DNA from: Massilia sp. Mn16-1_5
Lineage (GTDB): Bacteria > Pseudomonadota > Gammaproteobacteria > Burkholderiales > Burkholderiaceae_D
DNA length: 64,000 nt
NCBI RefSeq assembly: GCF_004798585.1
Contig: NZ_PPXQ01000006.1
Location: forward strand, 1 to 64,000
Direction: 5' to 3'
The notes beneath the pieces are model-generated. The model ran no database searches and had not been told where the DNA came from. It saw only the letters and a list, made by a program, of their open reading frames with translations. Positions 9,390 to 16,545 of the stretch are shown one piece after another. How positions within the stretch are numbered: the stretch's first letter is position 1; the number at the start of each line of letters is the position of its first letter. A program made the translations under genes and the position numbers.

Positions 9390-9716
9390 ATGAAAGCACT
9401 GCTGGCACTGGTGGTGGCAAGCCTTCTGGGCGGCTGTTCGATGTTCCGTGCGCAGGCACCGGCCGCGCCGGTGGCGCCCAAGCCGGCTCCGGCCGCGGGG
9501 CTGGTCGACGCGAACGGCGTGCCGATCGAGCGCGTGCCGTATCGCATCGGCGTCTCGTCGGTGACAGTCGAGCAGCTGGCGCGCCAGCATGCCTGCGTCG
9601 GACAGGGCGCGGGACTGATCACCGAGCCGGGGCCGGTCGAGGTCTACCGCCTGCAGTGCAGCGACGGCAAGGTGTTCATGGCGCGCTGCGAGCTGCGCCA
9701 ATGTCGCAAGATGTGA
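9390..9716 (+). CDS. Small hypothetical lipoprotein
   Basis: A 108-residue protein with a type II signal peptide ending in the lipobox LGGC, so the mature protein begins at Cys16 as a lipid-anchored protein. A Pro/Ala-rich linker follows, then a compact C-terminal domain with cysteines in HACVG, LQCSDG, ARCEL and QCRKM that could pair. I do not recognise the family. It lies 16 bp after rpiA and ends at a strong hairpin, so it is probably cotranscribed with rpiA. Confidence 0.75.
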   Translation: MKALLALVVASLLGGCSMFRAQAPAAPVAPKPAPAAGLVDANGVPIERVPYRIGVSSVTVEQLARQHACVGQGAGLITEPGPVEVYRLQCSDGKVFMARCELRQCRKM

Positions 9717-9726
9717 GTTATTCCCG

Positions 9727-9754
9727 AACGGCGCCTTTCACGGCGCCGTTTCTA
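9727..9754 (+). terminator. Rho-independent-type hairpin after the rpiA-lipoprotein pair
   Basis: AACGGCGCC and GGCGCCGTT form a perfect 9-bp stem around a 6-nt loop, followed by TTCTACTTCTT. The stop codon of the convergent DUF2325 gene falls in the loop, so the structure may end transcription from both sides. Confidence 0.75.
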
Positions 9755-10907
9755 CTTCTTGCAATGTGCGCGCCAACGTCGACACGCTCGGATTGTCGAC
9801 GAACACGCAGCGTTTTCCGGTACGCTTGCAGTGGTCCTTGACGCGCCAGTAGGCGCCGTGGCTGATGCAGCCGGTCTGGCAGATCACGAGGTCCGCCGCG
9901 GCCAGGCTGGCGTCGAGCATGCCGCTGCTGTCTTCCAGGCCGCCATCGTGGTGCGCAAAGCGGGCGCCGACGCGCTCGACGATGCTGCGGTAGATCGGCA
10001 CGTTGCCGCTGCGGCCGCCGACGCACAGGATGCTGCGTTCCGCCAGGTGGACAGGCTGTGAGGGCAGGGCGGCCGGTTCCGGCAGCACTTCCGCTTCTGC
10101 CTCTACTTGAGGCGCCGGCTCTTCCCTCAGCGCGGCCAGTTGCGCTCGCAACGCTTCTTCGCGCGCTTCCATCCTTGCCAATCGATTGGCGAGCCGCTTG
10201 CGCGTTTCCAGTTCCGGAATCGAGGCGCGCAACGCCGCCAGTTCGGCGCGCGCCGCCTCGGCGTCGGTCTCCTTGCCGATCACCAGCGCGCGCAGTCCCA
10301 TCAGCGCCGTCTCGTGTTCGCGTGCCGCGTTCGCCTTGTCCCGGACGAGCGCATTGCAGCGCTCCCGCGTGCCGGCCAGCTCGCGCTGCAGGCGGGCGTT
10401 ATCGAGCAGCAGGGCCTTGTACTTCTCCATATCGACCCGGGCGCAGGCGCCGGCCTGGTGCTGCACCATGTGGATGTCGCGCGTCATCTGCTCTTCCAGG
10501 GCGCCGGTGCAGCGGGCATGGGTGAGACCTGCCCAGAAGGCGCCGGCGACGTTGCCCGCAGCGACGGCCTCGTCCCACAAGGCTTTCAGCGCGGCCGTGC
10601 TGCGCGCCTTGTGAAAGCGCGCCACCTCGGCCGCATAGCGCCGGTCGAGTTCCTTCTGCAGGGCTTCCGACAGGGGTTTGCGCGTCATGCATTCGTTAAC
10701 GACGCCAACGTGCAGCTCGTAGTCGTCATGCTCGGGCAGGGCGCCGACCACCTTCTCGGTCAGCTTGCGCAGTCCCTGCATCGACAGGCCAACGCCGATC
10801 AGCGGGCAGTGGCAGGTATGGGACAGCTCCCATAAACGGCGGCGGCGCGAGCCCTGCGGGTGCAGGCCGTCCTCGGCGGAAGTGAAACGCGTGTGTTTAT
10901 CGCACAT
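9738..10907 (-). CDS. DUF2325 domain protein, likely iron-regulated
   Basis: The C-terminal ~100 of 389 residues form a DUF2325 domain (ILCVGGRSGNVPIYRSIVER near 287 onward, HHDGGLEDS, CQTGCISHGAYW, CVFVDNPSVSTLART). The middle (~165-270) is a long Ala/Glu/Arg-rich coiled coil. The N-terminal part has clustered Cys and His (ELSHTCHCPLIG) that could bind metal. The biochemical function of DUF2325 is not known to me. Twenty to forty bases upstream is a near-consensus Fur box, so expression is probably repressed by iron. The start at 10907 has an AAAGGAAA ribosome-binding site. Confidence 0.85.
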   Translation of the reverse strand: MCDKHTRFTSAEDGLHPQGSRRRRLWELSHTCHCPLIGVGLSMQGLRKLTEKVVGALPEHDDYELHVGVVNECMTRKPLSEALQKELDRRYAAEVARFHKARSTAALKALWDEAVAAGNVAGAFWAGLTHARCTGALEEQMTRDIHMVQHQAGACARVDMEKYKALLLDNARLQRELAGTRERCNALVRDKANAAREHETALMGLRALVIGKETDAEAARAELAALRASIPELETRKRLANRLARMEAREEALRAQLAALREEPAPQVEAEAEVLPEPAALPSQPVHLAERSILCVGGRSGNVPIYRSIVERVGARFAHHDGGLEDSSGMLDASLAAADLVICQTGCISHGAYWRVKDHCKRTGKRCVFVDNPSVSTLARTLQEVETAP

Positions 10908-10927
10908 GGCTTTCCTTTGGCTTAAAT

Positions 10928-10946
10928 GCGAATGATTCTCATTTAT
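10928..10946. promoter_or_regulatory. Fur box upstream of the DUF2325 gene
   Basis: The core AATGATTCTCATT (10931-10943) is a perfect inverted repeat of AATGA around TTC and matches the central part of the Fur consensus (two NATWAT-type halves). It lies 24-36 bp upstream of the start codon of the leftward DUF2325 gene, where a bound repressor would block the promoter. It may also influence the rightward gene starting at 11099. Confidence 0.7.
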
Positions 10947-11098
10947 ATTCTAACGCGGATGAGGGAGGACGCAAGCGGAATTTATGGCGGACGAGACATC
11001 TGACTTGCTCGAAAAGTAATGAAGCTCGTACACTGGGCTATCAAGGTCTGCAAAAAGACCAGGAGCCGACCTTTCGACCAACGTATATGAGGTGCTCG

Positions 11099-11452
11099 AT
11101 GAAATTCAAAGGAACTTCCGCCTTGGCTGCAGCAATGCTAACGGGTAGTGGCAGTGCATATGCGGATCAACCGACACCCGCTGTTGTAGCGGTTCACTAC
11201 GTGGTAAATGAGCAATTGGCGGAGCATCTGGAAAAGTCGGTACTCGATCCGCTTGAACGCACTTGTATTGCGCTTCCGCGGGTATCGAGAGTGACTTCGA
11301 CAGCAAGTGACGGTTACGTCGATCTCGAGGTCCAGTTCGAGGGAGGCGCTTCCGAGCAGGATCGCGAGACAGTGAGCAGGCGGGTCGAGGAGTTGGCAGC
11401 CGAGGTGGTGGCGACGTCCCGCACGGTGCGTCTCGCATCGCCACGCTTATAA
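11099..11452 (+). CDS. Exported mini-protein resembling an RND-pump porter subdomain
   Basis: This 117-residue protein has a short signal peptide (KGTSALAAAMLTGSGSAYA). The mature part (VHYVVNEQLAEHLEKSVLDP, LPRVSRVTSTASDGYVDLEV, QFEGGASEQDRETVSRRVEE) follows the pattern of the first periplasmic subdomain of AcrB/CusA-type pumps: a beta strand, a helix with an LExx..PLE segment, GV-like turn, a strand, then the F..G.D helix. No membrane domain or partner pump is present, so it cannot transport by itself. It could be a decayed remnant or a free-standing periplasmic domain. An alternative ATG lies at 11087. Confidence 0.55.
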   Translation: MKFKGTSALAAAMLTGSGSAYADQPTPAVVAVHYVVNEQLAEHLEKSVLDPLERTCIALPRVSRVTSTASDGYVDLEVQFEGGASEQDRETVSRRVEELAAEVVATSRTVRLASPRL

Positions 11453-11573
11453 GATTGCTTGGCCTAAAGATCAATCCTCATGGCCGGTCAGGCAGGCGCG
11501 ACAGCTTACCGAATGCGTCTCGCTCGATCAAGCAGCCTATGCCAGTCCGCCGCCGCTCCGGTATCATACGGGG

Positions 11574-12215
11574 ATGAATCAGATTTCTTCCCCCCCGTTT
11601 GTCATTGGTGTCGCCGGCGGTAGCGGCAGTGGCAAGTCAACGGTGACCCAGCAGGTGCTGGCTTCCTTCGGCGCCGAGATGGTGTCGGTCGTGATGCAGG
11701 ACGATTACTACCGCGACCAGTCCGACCTCACCCCGGAAGTGCGCCGCAAGCAGAATTACGACCATCCCGATGCGTTCGACTGGCCCTTGCTGGTGCAGCA
11801 TGTCCAGGCCCTGCGCAACGGCGAAACGATCCAGATGCCGGAGTACGACTTCACGATCGACAACCGCTCCGACAAAACCATTCCCGTCAAGCCGGCCCCG
11901 GTCATCGTGATCGAAGGCCTGTTTGCCCTGTATGACGCAGATTTGCGCAAGATGATGTCGCTGAAGATCTTTGTCGACACCGCCGCGGACGTCCGTTTCA
12001 TCCGCCGCATGCAGCGCGATATTGCCGAGCGTGGCCGCACGACGGAGAGCATCGTCAACCAGTACCTGGAAACGGTGCGCCCGATGCACAAGCAGTTCAT
12101 CGAGCCGACCAAACGCCACGCCGACGTCATCCTGCCGCACGGCGCGAATGGCCCGGCGGTCGACGTGATCACCACCAAGGTGGCAAGCGTCATCGGCCAG
12201 CTCAAGCGGTCCTGA
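11574..12215 (+). CDS. udk: Uridine kinase
   Basis: A 213-residue cytosolic enzyme that phosphorylates uridine and cytidine in pyrimidine salvage. It has the P-loop GVAGGSGSGKST (~12-23), the catalytic DDYYRD (~43-48), NYDHPDAFDW (~62-71) for nucleoside binding, IEGLFALYD and the lid region RRMQRDIAERGRT. Length and motifs match bacterial Udk throughout. The gene ends exactly one base before the stop of the convergent arfB gene. Confidence 0.97.
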   Translation: MNQISSPPFVIGVAGGSGSGKSTVTQQVLASFGAEMVSVVMQDDYYRDQSDLTPEVRRKQNYDHPDAFDWPLLVQHVQALRNGETIQMPEYDFTIDNRSDKTIPVKPAPVIVIEGLFALYDADLRKMMSLKIFVDTAADVRFIRRMQRDIAERGRTTESIVNQYLETVRPMHKQFIEPTKRHADVILPHGANGPAVDVITTKVASVIGQLKRS

Positions 12216-12653
12216 TTATTCGCTGACCCTGCCGCGCAGCGCCTTGATCTGGCCGCTGCGCGTTTTTTCATCCAGCCGGCGCCGCTGCGAGCTGCGCGTC
12301 GGCTTGGTCGGCCGGCGCACCGTCGGCACCACGGCCGCGGCGTCGATCAGCGCCTGCAGGCGCTGCAGGGCGTCTTCCTTGTTCTGTTCCAGGCTGCGCG
12401 ACTGCTGGGCTTTCAGTACCAGCACGCCTTCGCGCGTGATGCGGGTGTCGCGCATCTCGAGCAGGCGTTCCTTGACGTAGTCCGGCAACGAGGACGCCCT
12501 GACGTCGAAGCGCGCGTGCACGGCACACGAGACCTTGTTGACGTTCTGGCCGCCCGGGCCCTGGGCGCGGATGGCGATGAACTCGACTTCGGAGGGGAGG
12601 AGGGTAGAAACCACGGTGCTTCCGTTTATCTGAAACGCATGACTGGCATGCAT
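12216..12653 (-). CDS. arfB: Alternative ribosome-rescue factor ArfB (peptidyl-tRNA hydrolase, GGQ type)
   Basis: This 145-residue protein frees ribosomes stalled on truncated mRNA. The GPGGQNVNKVS motif supplies the GGQ that hydrolyses peptidyl-tRNA. The basic C-terminal tail (RRPTKPTRSSQRRRLDEKTR) is the part that enters the empty mRNA channel. The ATG at 12653 is chosen because homologues start shortly before the INGSTVV...VEFIAIRAQG segment; the longer frame to 12725 adds 24 implausible residues. An alternative is a start a few codons further in. Confidence 0.92.
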   Translation of the reverse strand: MHASHAFQINGSTVVSTLLPSEVEFIAIRAQGPGGQNVNKVSCAVHARFDVRASSLPDYVKERLLEMRDTRITREGVLVLKAQQSRSLEQNKEDALQRLQALIDAAAVVPTVRRPTKPTRSSQRRRLDEKTRSGQIKALRGRVSE

Positions 12654-12748
12654 GCTAACAAAATGATGCAAATGTAACAACTGTAACGTGCGGCCCTTGT
12701 CCGTGGAAACGTGTAATCTGACCATAACAATTTGATAAGGAGCTCACC

Positions 12749-13156
12749 ATGAACAAGACTGCCATTTCCGCCCTGATGTTTGCTGTTGCCATCGCCGCTA
12801 CCGGTTGCAAGAAAGCCGACAACGATCCATCGACCGGTCCAGCCCAGGAAGCCGGCAAGGCCATCGACAATACCGCCGCCAACGCCGCCCAGGAAACCCG
12901 TGAAGCAACTGCCGCTGCCGGCGCCGCTGCCGAGCGTGCAGGCGACCGTATCGAGAACGCCACCGATCGCGCTGCCGCCAACGTCGACGCCGCAACCGAC
13001 CGCGCCGCTGCCAACATGAAGGAAGCCGGCGCCGAGATCCGCCAGGAATCGCGTGAAGCTGCGCAGGACGTGAAGGAAGGCGCCGCGAATGCTACCAACT
13101 CGGCCGGCAAGGCAGTGGAGCGTGCCGGCGAAAAGATGCAGGACGCCTCGAAGTAA
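12749..13156 (+). CDS. Lipoprotein with LEA/apolipoprotein-like amphipathic repeats
   Basis: A 135-residue protein with a strong AAGGAG ribosome-binding site and a lipobox (AATGC, Cys20). The mature chain lacks aromatic residues and carries repeats of the form ERAGDRIENATDRAAANVDA, with Ala, Glu, Asp and Arg spaced as in amphipathic 11-mer helices. Such sequences occur in LEA-like stress proteins and envelope lipoproteins, often disordered until they meet membranes. It stands alone between arfB (leftward, divergent) and a terminator. Function unknown. Confidence 0.75.
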   Translation: MNKTAISALMFAVAIAATGCKKADNDPSTGPAQEAGKAIDNTAANAAQETREATAAAGAAAERAGDRIENATDRAAANVDAATDRAAANMKEAGAEIRQESREAAQDVKEGAANATNSAGKAVERAGEKMQDASK

Positions 13157-13176
13157 GTCTAGCCCGGCATTTGAAG

Positions 13177-13213
13177 AAGCCCGTGCACCCGCCAAGGGTT
13201 GCGCGGGCTTTGT
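13177..13213 (+). terminator. Hairpin terminator after the repeat lipoprotein gene
   Basis: AAGCCCGTGCACCC pairs with GGGTTGCGCGGGCTT, with one bulge and one G-T pair, and is followed by TTG. It lies 20 bp after the lipoprotein stop and 10 bp before the stop of the convergent DUF817 gene, so it probably serves both. Confidence 0.7.
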
Positions 13214-13222
13214 CGCGTCTGC

Positions 13223-14071
13223 TCAATCCTGCGCGATGTGAATCTTGCTCTTGATGTGCTTGAGGCTGGCGACAATCGTGAAGGTCATGATCACCAGCAG
13301 CGACCACGAACTCCACTTGCTGATGTGGACGGCGGACCAGGCGCCCAGCTGGTTCGGATAGCGCCAGATGCCCCAGAAGGTGCTGATGTTTTCTGCCAGC
13401 CAGATGAAGAAGCCGATCAGGATGAAGCCCAGCATCAGCGGCATCTGGCGGTCGCGGTCGAGCGGGCGGTAGATGACGGTGGTACGCGAATACAGGCCCA
13501 GCGCGCAGGCCGCCAGGTACCAGCGGTAGTCGCCGATGTAGTGGTGGGTGAAGAAGTTCGCGTAGATCAGGATCGCGATCGTCGCCGCCATCCAGTAGGG
13601 CGGGTGGTGGCGGATGCGCAGGTCGAACATGCGCCAGGCCTGCACGATGTAGCTGCCGACCGAGGCGTACATGAAGCCGGCGAACAGCGGTACGCCGAAG
13701 ATCTTGGTGTACGCAAAATCCGGATAGCTCCAGGACTGGATGCTGCCCGACACCTTGAATGCCTCCAGCGCGAACCCGACCATGTGGAACAGGCAGACGG
13801 CCTTCAGTTCGTCCCAGGTCTCGAGCTTCGCGTACACCATCCAGAACTGGATTCCCAGCGCGACGATCAGCAGCAGGTCGTAGCGCGGGATGCCGAACAG
13901 GCCGGCGCGCGGCATGACCAGCACGGTAGCCATGAAGGTGAAGACGAACAGGCAGGAGCGCGCGTTCTTGAAGCCGAAATAGAGGAACTCGACCAGGCCG
14001 CGGCGCAGGCTTTTCAAATCGCGCGGGCGGTCGTCCATCAGCAGGTTGTCGAATGCGGCGAGCATGTTCAT
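13223..14071 (-). CDS. DUF817 family integral membrane protein
   Basis: About 282 residues with eight or so hydrophobic helices (for example LFVFTFMATVLVMPRAGLFG, LLLIVALGIQFWMVYAKL, MLGFILIGFFIWLAENIST) and conserved-looking aromatic and histidine positions (WSYPDFAYTKIFGVPLFAGF, FFTHHYIGDYRW). I recall these as DUF817 features. Its substrate is unknown. The ATG at 14071 (MNMLAAF) is preferred over 14134, whose upstream residues are polar and unlike a membrane protein. Confidence 0.8.
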   Translation of the reverse strand: MNMLAAFDNLLMDDRPRDLKSLRRGLVEFLYFGFKNARSCLFVFTFMATVLVMPRAGLFGIPRYDLLLIVALGIQFWMVYAKLETWDELKAVCLFHMVGFALEAFKVSGSIQSWSYPDFAYTKIFGVPLFAGFMYASVGSYIVQAWRMFDLRIRHHPPYWMAATIAILIYANFFTHHYIGDYRWYLAACALGLYSRTTVIYRPLDRDRQMPLMLGFILIGFFIWLAENISTFWGIWRYPNQLGAWSAVHISKWSSWSLLVIMTFTIVASLKHIKSKIHIAQD

Positions 14072-14179
14072 CTTTTTCTTTGAGGCCGGATGGCGGTCCG
14101 TCGATTGTACGACGGGCTCCGCGGCGCCAGCCAAATCTCAGCGGCGCGACAATCGGATTTCGTCATCGGGAGTTGTATC

Positions 14180-14734
14180 GTGAACACGGACATCGTTTGC
14201 ACTATCGGCCACTCGAACCGGCCGATCGAGGAATTCATCGACCTGCTGCGCCAGAACGAGGTGGTGGTGCTGCTCGACATCCGCACCGTGCCGAAGTCGC
14301 GCCACAATCCGCAGTTCGGCCAGGACCAGCTGCCGTTGTCGCTGAAGGAGGCCGGCATCGAGTACCGGCAAATGCCCGGCCTGGGCGGCCTGCGCCGGCC
14401 CAAGCCCGACTCGGTCAACAGCGGCTGGCGCAATACCTCCTTCCGCGGCTATGCCGACTACATGCAGACGCCGGACTTCGCGAAGAACGTGGATGCGGTG
14501 ATCGACCTGGCAAGTAACACGCGCTGCGTGCTGATGTGCGCCGAATCGGTGCCCTGGCGCTGCCACCGCTCGCTGGTGGCCGACGCGCTGCTGGTGCGCG
14601 GCATACCGGTCGAGCACATCATCAATCCGGGCAAGAGGAAACCGGCCACACTGACGCCGTTCGCCAAGGTGGAGGGGACGCGGATTACCTATCCGCCCGA
14701 AGGGGGCGAGCAGATCGGACTGGATTTCGGGTGA
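14180..14734 (+). CDS. DUF488 family protein
   Basis: The 184-residue protein starts at a GTG with a GGGAG ribosome-binding site; the longer frame from 14090 overlaps the divergent gene's start. DUF488 signatures are TIGHSNRPIEEFIDLLR (~7-23), LDIRTVPKSRHNPQF (~32-46), PGLGG and the late CAESVPWRCHRSLVADALL (~120-138) with two cysteines and a histidine. Structures of relatives show a small alpha/beta fold, but no reaction is established as far as I know. A palindromic repeat begins 5 bp after the stop. Confidence 0.88.
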   Translation: MNTDIVCTIGHSNRPIEEFIDLLRQNEVVVLLDIRTVPKSRHNPQFGQDQLPLSLKEAGIEYRQMPGLGGLRRPKPDSVNSGWRNTSFRGYADYMQTPDFAKNVDAVIDLASNTRCVLMCAESVPWRCHRSLVADALLVRGIPVEHIINPGKRKPATLTPFAKVEGTRITYPPEGGEQIGLDFG

Positions 14735-14738
14735 TGAC

Positions 14739-14844
14739 GGTAGGGTGGACGGGTTCCCCGTCCACGCGTTCAACCGGCTGGTGATATGCCGCGAATGATC
14801 CGAGGGTTGTGGGACGCGTGGACGGGAGACCCGTCCACCCTACG
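14739..14844. repeat. GTAGGGTGG palindromic element, two facing arms
   Basis: The left arm (14739-14770) and right arm (about 14811-14844) are inverted copies beginning GTAGGGTGGACGGG at the outer edges. Each arm also folds by itself: GTGGACGGG-TTC-CCCGTCCAC on the left and GTGGACGGG-AGA-CCCGTCCAC on the right. Both carry CGCG on the inner side. This is the head-to-head layout of REP/BIME elements. It fills the gap between the DUF488 and yggX genes. Confidence 0.8.
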
Positions 14845-14869
14845 GATGGGGGAGCGGCTTGCGTAAAAA

Positions 14870-15142
14870 TCAGGCGGTTGGCGGCACGTAACCGACGGCC
14901 TGGTCGGCGCCTTCGCCGAAGAAATGCTTTTCCATCTGGGTCGCCAGGTACTTGCGTGCGCGGTCGTCGGCCAGGTTCAGGCGGTTCTCGTTGATCAGCA
15001 TGGTCTGGTGCTTGAGCCAGCCCTGCCAAGCTTCTTTCGAGACGGACAGGTACAGTTTCTTGCCCATTTCGCCAGGGACCGGCGGAAAGTCCAGCCCTTC
15101 GGCTTCCTTGTTCAATTTAACGCAGTGGACGGTGCGGGCCAT
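14870..15142 (-). CDS. yggX: YggX-type Fe(II)-trafficking / oxidative damage protection protein
   Basis: A 90-residue protein with [40 protein letters not shown], the [11 protein letters not shown] core and EKHFFGEG, all characteristic of the YggX family. Relatives bind labile iron and protect Fe-S enzymes such as aconitase and MutY from oxidation; Cys7 is the conserved cysteine. It lies 35 bp downstream of argA on the same strand and may be cotranscribed. Confidence 0.95.
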   Translation of the reverse strand: MARTVHCVKLNKEAEGLDFPPVPGEMGKKLYLSVSKEAWQGWLKHQTMLINENRLNLADDRARKYLATQMEKHFFGEGADQAVGYVPPTA

Positions 15143-15177
15143 GTAATGCTCCTGATTCGGTGTAAGGTAAAGCGCAA

Positions 15178-16491
15178 TTATAAGTTCTTGATGAAGATCT
15201 GTGACTTGCGCTGCCAGTTATACATGTGCTGGCGGTCCTTCGGCAGGTCGTCCACGGTCGCGGGCTGGAAGCCGCGCTTCTTGAACCAGTGCGCGGTACG
15301 CGTGGTCAGCACGAACAGTTTCGTCAGGCCCGCCGCGCGCGCGCGGTTTTCCATGTGCTTGAGGATGCGTTCGCCGTCGCCCTGGGCCTGCACGTCCGGA
15401 TTCACGGTGAGGCAGGCCATCTCGCCCATTTTCTCTTCCGGGAAGGGGTACAGGGCCGCGCAGCCGAAGATCACGCCGTCGTGCTCGATGACGGAGAACT
15501 GCTCGATCTCGCGTTCGATCAGTTCGCGGCCGCGGTAGACCAGGGTGCCGTCGGCTTCCAATGGTTCGATCAGCTTGATAATTCCGCCGACGTCCTCAAT
15601 TGTGGCTTGTCTCAGGCTTTCCAGGTTCTCGTGGCTGATCATGGTGCCGACGCCGTCGTGGGTGAACAGCTCGAGCAGGGCCGATCCGTCCATCTCGAAG
15701 GGCACGATGTGGGCGCGGTCGACGCCGCTGTTGCAGGCCTTGATCGCGTGGCGCAGGTAGAAGGCCGCGTCGGGCGGCAGGAAGTTCGCCTGCAGCACGG
15801 CTTCGGCCTGGTGCGAAGACAATTCGCGAATCTCGGTGCCGGCGGCATCCGACATCATCGGCGTTTCCGTGATGTAGATAAGCTTATCGGCATGCAGGGC
15901 GATCGCGGCGGAGGCGGCCACGTCTTCCATGGTCAGGTTGAAGACTTCGCCGGTCGGCGAGAAGCCCAGCGGCGAGAGCAGCACCAGGTTGTCCTCGAAC
16001 TGCAGGATCGGGGCGATCTTCTCGGCCGAGATCTTGCGCGTCACGCCCGTGAGTTCGAAATCGACGCCGTCGATCACGCCCAGCGGACGGGCGACCACGA
16101 AGTTACCCGAGACGATGCTGATCTGCGCGTGCGACATCGGCGTGTTCGGCAAACCCTGGCTGAAGGCCGCTTCGATATCGAGGCGCAGTTCGCCCGCCGC
16201 TTCCTTGGCGCATTCCATGGCCGCGGTGTCGGTGATGCGTACGCCGTTGTGGAAGCGTCCCTCGACATTGCGCAGCGCGAGCTGCTCGGCCACCTGCGGC
16301 CGCGAGCCGTGCACCAGCACGATGCGGATGCCGAGTGCGACCAGCAGGGACAGGTCTTGCGCCAGCACCGGCAGGGCGCCGGCGGCGACCAGTTCGCCGG
16401 GAAAAGCGACGACAAAGGTCTTGCCGCCAAAGGCATGAATATACGGCGCGACAGAGCGCAGCCACTGGACGAATTGGGTAGGGTTTTCCAT
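15178..16491 (-). CDS. argA: Amino-acid N-acetyltransferase (N-acetylglutamate synthase)
   Basis: The first enzyme of arginine synthesis: it acetylates glutamate. The 437 residues comprise an amino-acid-kinase-like regulatory domain (~1-285; [47 protein letters not shown]), where arginine feedback normally acts, and a C-terminal GNAT domain (~290-437; [31 protein letters not shown]). The ATG at 16491 (MENPTQF) matches the usual family start; an in-frame ATG three codons upstream at 16500 is possible. It diverges from hrpA with only 54 bp between starts. Confidence 0.96.
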   Translation of the reverse strand: MENPTQFVQWLRSVAPYIHAFGGKTFVVAFPGELVAAGALPVLAQDLSLLVALGIRIVLVHGSRPQVAEQLALRNVEGRFHNGVRITDTAAMECAKEAAGELRLDIEAAFSQGLPNTPMSHAQISIVSGNFVVARPLGVIDGVDFELTGVTRKISAEKIAPILQFEDNLVLLSPLGFSPTGEVFNLTMEDVAASAAIALHADKLIYITETPMMSDAAGTEIRELSSHQAEAVLQANFLPPDAAFYLRHAIKACNSGVDRAHIVPFEMDGSALLELFTHDGVGTMISHENLESLRQATIEDVGGIIKLIEPLEADGTLVYRGRELIEREIEQFSVIEHDGVIFGCAALYPFPEEKMGEMACLTVNPDVQAQGDGERILKHMENRARAAGLTKLFVLTTRTAHWFKKRGFQPATVDDLPKDRQHMYNWQRKSQIFIKNL

Positions 16492-16500
16492 TTGCCGCAT

Positions 16501-16506
16501 TATAAT
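16501..16506 (+). promoter_or_regulatory. Probable -10 element for hrpA
   Basis: A consensus TATAAT hexamer ends 39 bp upstream of the hrpA ATG and sits at the very start of divergent argA. No good -35 lies at 17 bp; the closest TTGGGT is about 21 bp away. Its position also lets hrpA and argA transcription interfere with each other. Confidence 0.4.
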
Positions 16507-16545
16507 TCGCTGCGCGACTTGCGCACCAAATACCTCGTAAAAACA

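Noticed and set aside
15226..16545. In-frame extension of hrpA by 440 codons upstream
   Set aside because: The stretch is antisense to argA and has no protein-like sequence; HrpA homologues begin at the MSEQ-type start after it.
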